A stretch of DNA of 18,393 nucleotides from CAWEFA01 sp963808135. GTDB taxonomy: Bacteria > Bacteroidota > Bacteroidia > Bacteroidales > DTGW01. Below, piece by piece: positions 17,101-18,393 of this stretch. Within the stretch, counting starts at the first letter, position 1; every line of letters starts with the position of its first letter. The translations under genes and the position numbers were made by a program. Under the pieces are notes generated by a model. It did not search any database, had not been told where the DNA came from, and saw only the letters and a program-made list of their open reading frames with translations. The stretch lies in contig CAWEFA010000089.1 of NCBI GenBank assembly GCA_963808135.1, positions 1 through 18,393 of the forward strand, written 5' to 3'.

Positions 17101-18033
17101 TTTTATAATGACGATATTTTTGTTAGAAATGGCTGCACAATTATTATTCAAAATATAAACTGGGATTACAGTTTGCCAGGTCAAAGTATAAGTGGCGCTA
17201 ATTTTTATAGTTGTATATTACATGAAATTGGGCATGCACTACAATTAGCTCATGTAAATGACCAAAATAGCCTGATGTATTGGAGCGAACCTCCAATATA
17301 TTCTGATTCACAACGCAAGACACTTAATAGCTGTCCTGAAGTTGTAAATAATGTAAATATCATTTGCTCTGGAGATGTAACTAATGTACAGAACTTAGTT
17401 ACAAAAAGTCAAAGCCAAACAAATGGATATATTGGAGGACAATTGCTTACTTCGGCACCATCAACTGCTAATTGCCCAACCTTGCCAACTATAACATCTC
17501 CATGTGCAACAGCCAATGCTTCTGGTACTGTGGTTACAGTTACGTGGAATGATGCCGACCCAAATGCTACTTGTACAATTTCATGCAATGGTAGTAATCC
17601 AACCTCAACAGGCATAACATCAAGTAATGGCCAATTCAGTTATCTAGATAATAAACCAATAGCCAATAGTCCCAATAATTCGTACACTATTGTAGCTACA
17701 AATATCTATGGAACTTCTCAGGCTACTGCATCAGGTTCAACGGTATTACTTACGGTTTCTACTTCCAGTACAGGACAAACCATAACCTATCCTACTATAC
17801 CAAGTGGTTCAACAGGCCAGGTACAAAGGTCAAACTCGCCCAATGGGCCGTGGTCAACAACGGTTTGCAATGCAGGCACCGGATCATCCTCATGCACTGA
17901 TAATACAGCAAAACAAGGCCAAACTTACTATTACAGGGTTGTAACAACAAGCTCTTCGGGGGCTACTTCAATTAGCCCGGTAAAAGCTGTTACTGCCGGT
18001 GTAAGTTTTAAGCAATGTGGCAACTTCGTATAA
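14089..18033 (+). CDS. Giant secreted mosaic protein with metzincin-type metallopeptidase domain (T9SS cargo)
   Basis: The open frame is 1314 aa and the intended protein is longer (see 18010-18393). Residues 1-20 form a signal peptide. An N-terminal domain (~60-215, FEGVLKYYVS, KRVFKGN, IAIFFCKS) is shared with the gene at 12672. A short charged helix (~230-285) follows. Two SprB-like repeats occupy ~422-635 (TELTIGVTGGTAPYDVELSD; VDLTIQVTGGATPYKEIDLS). Residues ~639-753 contain about 29 cysteines, with YGCN...CYTC repeats. An IPT/TIG-like region (~782-899) begins NINSISTSDGSDFTAGQG with IIEGTGFGNG. The catalytic motif HEIGHALQLAH (H1045, E1046, H1049, H1055) with a Met-turn SLMY (M1063) fits M10/matrixin-type metzincins. 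FN3-like strands close it (~1150-1310). It is predicted to be a surface or secreted protease; the target is unknown. The start is fixed by the signal peptide and the repeat shared with 12672. Confidence 0.85.
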   Translation: MKKYILLIFLLAIQLISLLAQNGGNAPRLKTSEENNAEKYPRYLNGKIDSIKSEKTISNSEIVFEGVLKYYVSTYDTINHNIHGIAYYIADVKRVFKGNVAIGTTVKVLFQRGNHELPSSGEVKGKDSIAIFFCKSTSKLKKYLPMRIYDSNSPKEPDSYNNILTLDGYNEMEFDFYNYIRINGAPYGLGMYFRDNANVYNFLRAHKGLNVPPYVKPPRVLPPRAANMVTKEQFDSISREADKQAREQRLKYNLENQKKKLTHNSIKSATVAKTMLKSAVAAHNTLKSTSPTNINNVTFSMTGFVTSVDASNNFYLEYDVQATADQSVSVTETVNMNYSTNDFETSDEAVNITPASGVNISYPPPSNGTIAVKLISVAITTSPATIFHVKILVNCDIIDNNTPTNKTLPATNAVSFADSKDCVGPTGATIDVATGYSSTIITGKSTELTIGVTGGTAPYDVELSDGSTTPISETIPSGSTSINITVAPTTIGVTTYSITSVTDNSGYKLQNTDGSPLCSFGITVNPDCSNGPTKAKITACSNDNPCDGKSVDLTIQVTGGATPYKEIDLSALDNSTSVSTTLEADALTPDDSNNIFLSVDPTSDVKTTYAISYVEDNNGCSISSSADFSGSTDVTAKSCTCTCTYGCNSDGSCKCSGTCTYGCNGSTGECYTCEGAGNSCDYCNGGDCTKCEDCTCPKGNCGAYGCNEKTDQCYTCDDYCDEGYCKIVSGGIECITCEQYYDCDCTDESCPCDCEKSDVVITSPICYIFTAPDPNTEAVFCPKPNINSISTSDGSDFTAGQGQIIIIEGTGFGNGRGSSSAVSFTNANGLINGSTPLKVIDRDACDYQVPGNSTPEYWTDTKIMMILSSCDIPTLTTFGTGPINVTSAWNSTSDDFNLTVNHVYNQDVLKNSTYKPMDYLSNSGSNNGIVFTLGPGIIANSPAYKAVLWALYSWSYNLNIQFIINTSNTIVSTNNYIDFGTPGGIGQMETTINTPIGLIHYPNYFYNDDIFVRNGCTIIIQNINWDYSLPGQSISGANFYSCILHEIGHALQLAHVNDQNSLMYWSEPPIYSDSQRKTLNSCPEVVNNVNIICSGDVTNVQNLVTKSQSQTNGYIGGQLLTSAPSTANCPTLPTITSPCATANASGTVVTVTWNDADPNATCTISCNGSNPTSTGITSSNGQFSYLDNKPIANSPNNSYTIVATNIYGTSQATASGSTVLLTVSTSSTGQTITYPTIPSGSTGQVQRSNSPNGPWSTTVCNAGTGSSSCTDNTAKQGQTYYYRVVTTSSSGATSISPVKAVTAGVSFKQCGNFV

Positions 18034-18393
18034 TATTTCTGTAAGTTAATCCAAGTGGCTATAATAACACAAGTACTCCTATACAGGCAATAACAATAAC
18101 TTCGTCAGGCACTGATGTTGTAGCAAGTGGAGCTACATTGTATGTAGAAGCAACCAAGTCTATACAGTTTTCTAAAATTTTAGCGCCAAAGCAGGTTCTG
18201 TAATGAAAGCCTACATAATCACTACATGTACTTCCAAGAAATCGGAAGAAGTGGATATCCGGCGAAAAATAGTAACGCTGTTCCGGAAGAGAATACCGGC
18301 TATGGGATAAAAATTTACCCGAACCCCACAACAGGTATGCTTATTATTGAAACCGGGGCCGATAAAGCTACCGTTGAAATTTACAATATTTAT
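18010..18393 (+). pseudogene. Frameshifted continuation of the giant gene, ending in a T9SS sorting domain
   Basis: Past the stop at 18031-18033 the protein can be followed through successive frames. These read SNVATSYNISVS, PSGYNNTSTPIQAITITSSG, VASGATLYVEATKSIQFS, FSAKAGSVMKAYIITT and ENTGYGIKIYPNPTTGMLII. The middle part is the short module that often precedes T9SS tails. YPNPTTG followed by ATVEIYNIY is a Por-secretion sorting domain, cut by the window end. Required shifts are +1 near 18010, +1 near 18047, -1 near 18174-18181 and -1 between ~18200 and 18252, which return to the starting frame. Four indels in 250 bp is far above the rest of the gene. Confidence 0.65.

Overview
This is a low-GC window from a member of the Bacteroidota. 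Three things point there: several proteins end in Por-secretion (type IX, T9SS) C-terminal sorting domains with the YPNPT or LPNPF signature; lipoproteins with FKBP folds follow an NrnA-type DHH phosphoesterase; and TANNTTTG-type -7 promoter elements stand in for sigma70 boxes. I see no tRNA, rRNA or CRISPR array.

Layout. 1-1658 (+): the 3' end of a coiled-coil-tailed surface gene, then a secreted T9SS gene with an FN3 domain; both carry single-base frameshifts. A bidirectional terminator at about 1684-1726 separates them from a convergent, intact M1 aminopeptidase with its own T9SS tail (1758-3674, -). A complete IS4-superfamily insertion sequence (3736-4871) lies between this gene and nrnA. 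4968-9024 (+) is a housekeeping and envelope block: nrnA, a GldI-like FKBP lipoprotein (frameshifted), a 540-bp gap full of inverted repeats, and two further tandem-FKBP lipoproteins. A convergent SAM-dependent methyltransferase of the tetrapyrrole methylase fold follows (9217-9927, -).

The gap 9928-10574 holds a strongly folded element (a hairpin of about 113-126 nt inside a larger structure) and two candidate promoters, then a frameshifted class I methyltransferase (10575-11424). From 11537 to the window end is a run of surface-protein genes: a tail-fibre-like protein ending in a coiled-coil module; a chimeric gene interrupted by a 124-bp hairpin repeat and a frameshift; and a giant T9SS cargo (over 1,430 aa) with SprB-like repeats, a cysteine-rich segment, an IPT/TIG-like region and a metzincin-type metallopeptidase site.

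The most notable points are these. (1) The 124-bp two-hairpin repeat is identical at 6669-6792 and 12918-13041. Its second copy splits a gene whose reading frame is restored exactly when the insert is removed. (2) The 10218-10439 element is unidentified. (3) The mosaic metallopeptidase is unusual. (4) A C-terminal coiled-coil module recurs in three genes, and 66-bp direct repeats mark the gene junctions. (5) About eleven single-base indels, mostly in homopolymers, break the surface genes, the first FKBP gene and one methyltransferase while other genes stay intact. This means either sequencing or assembly error or real decay, and every broken gene below should be read with that in mind.
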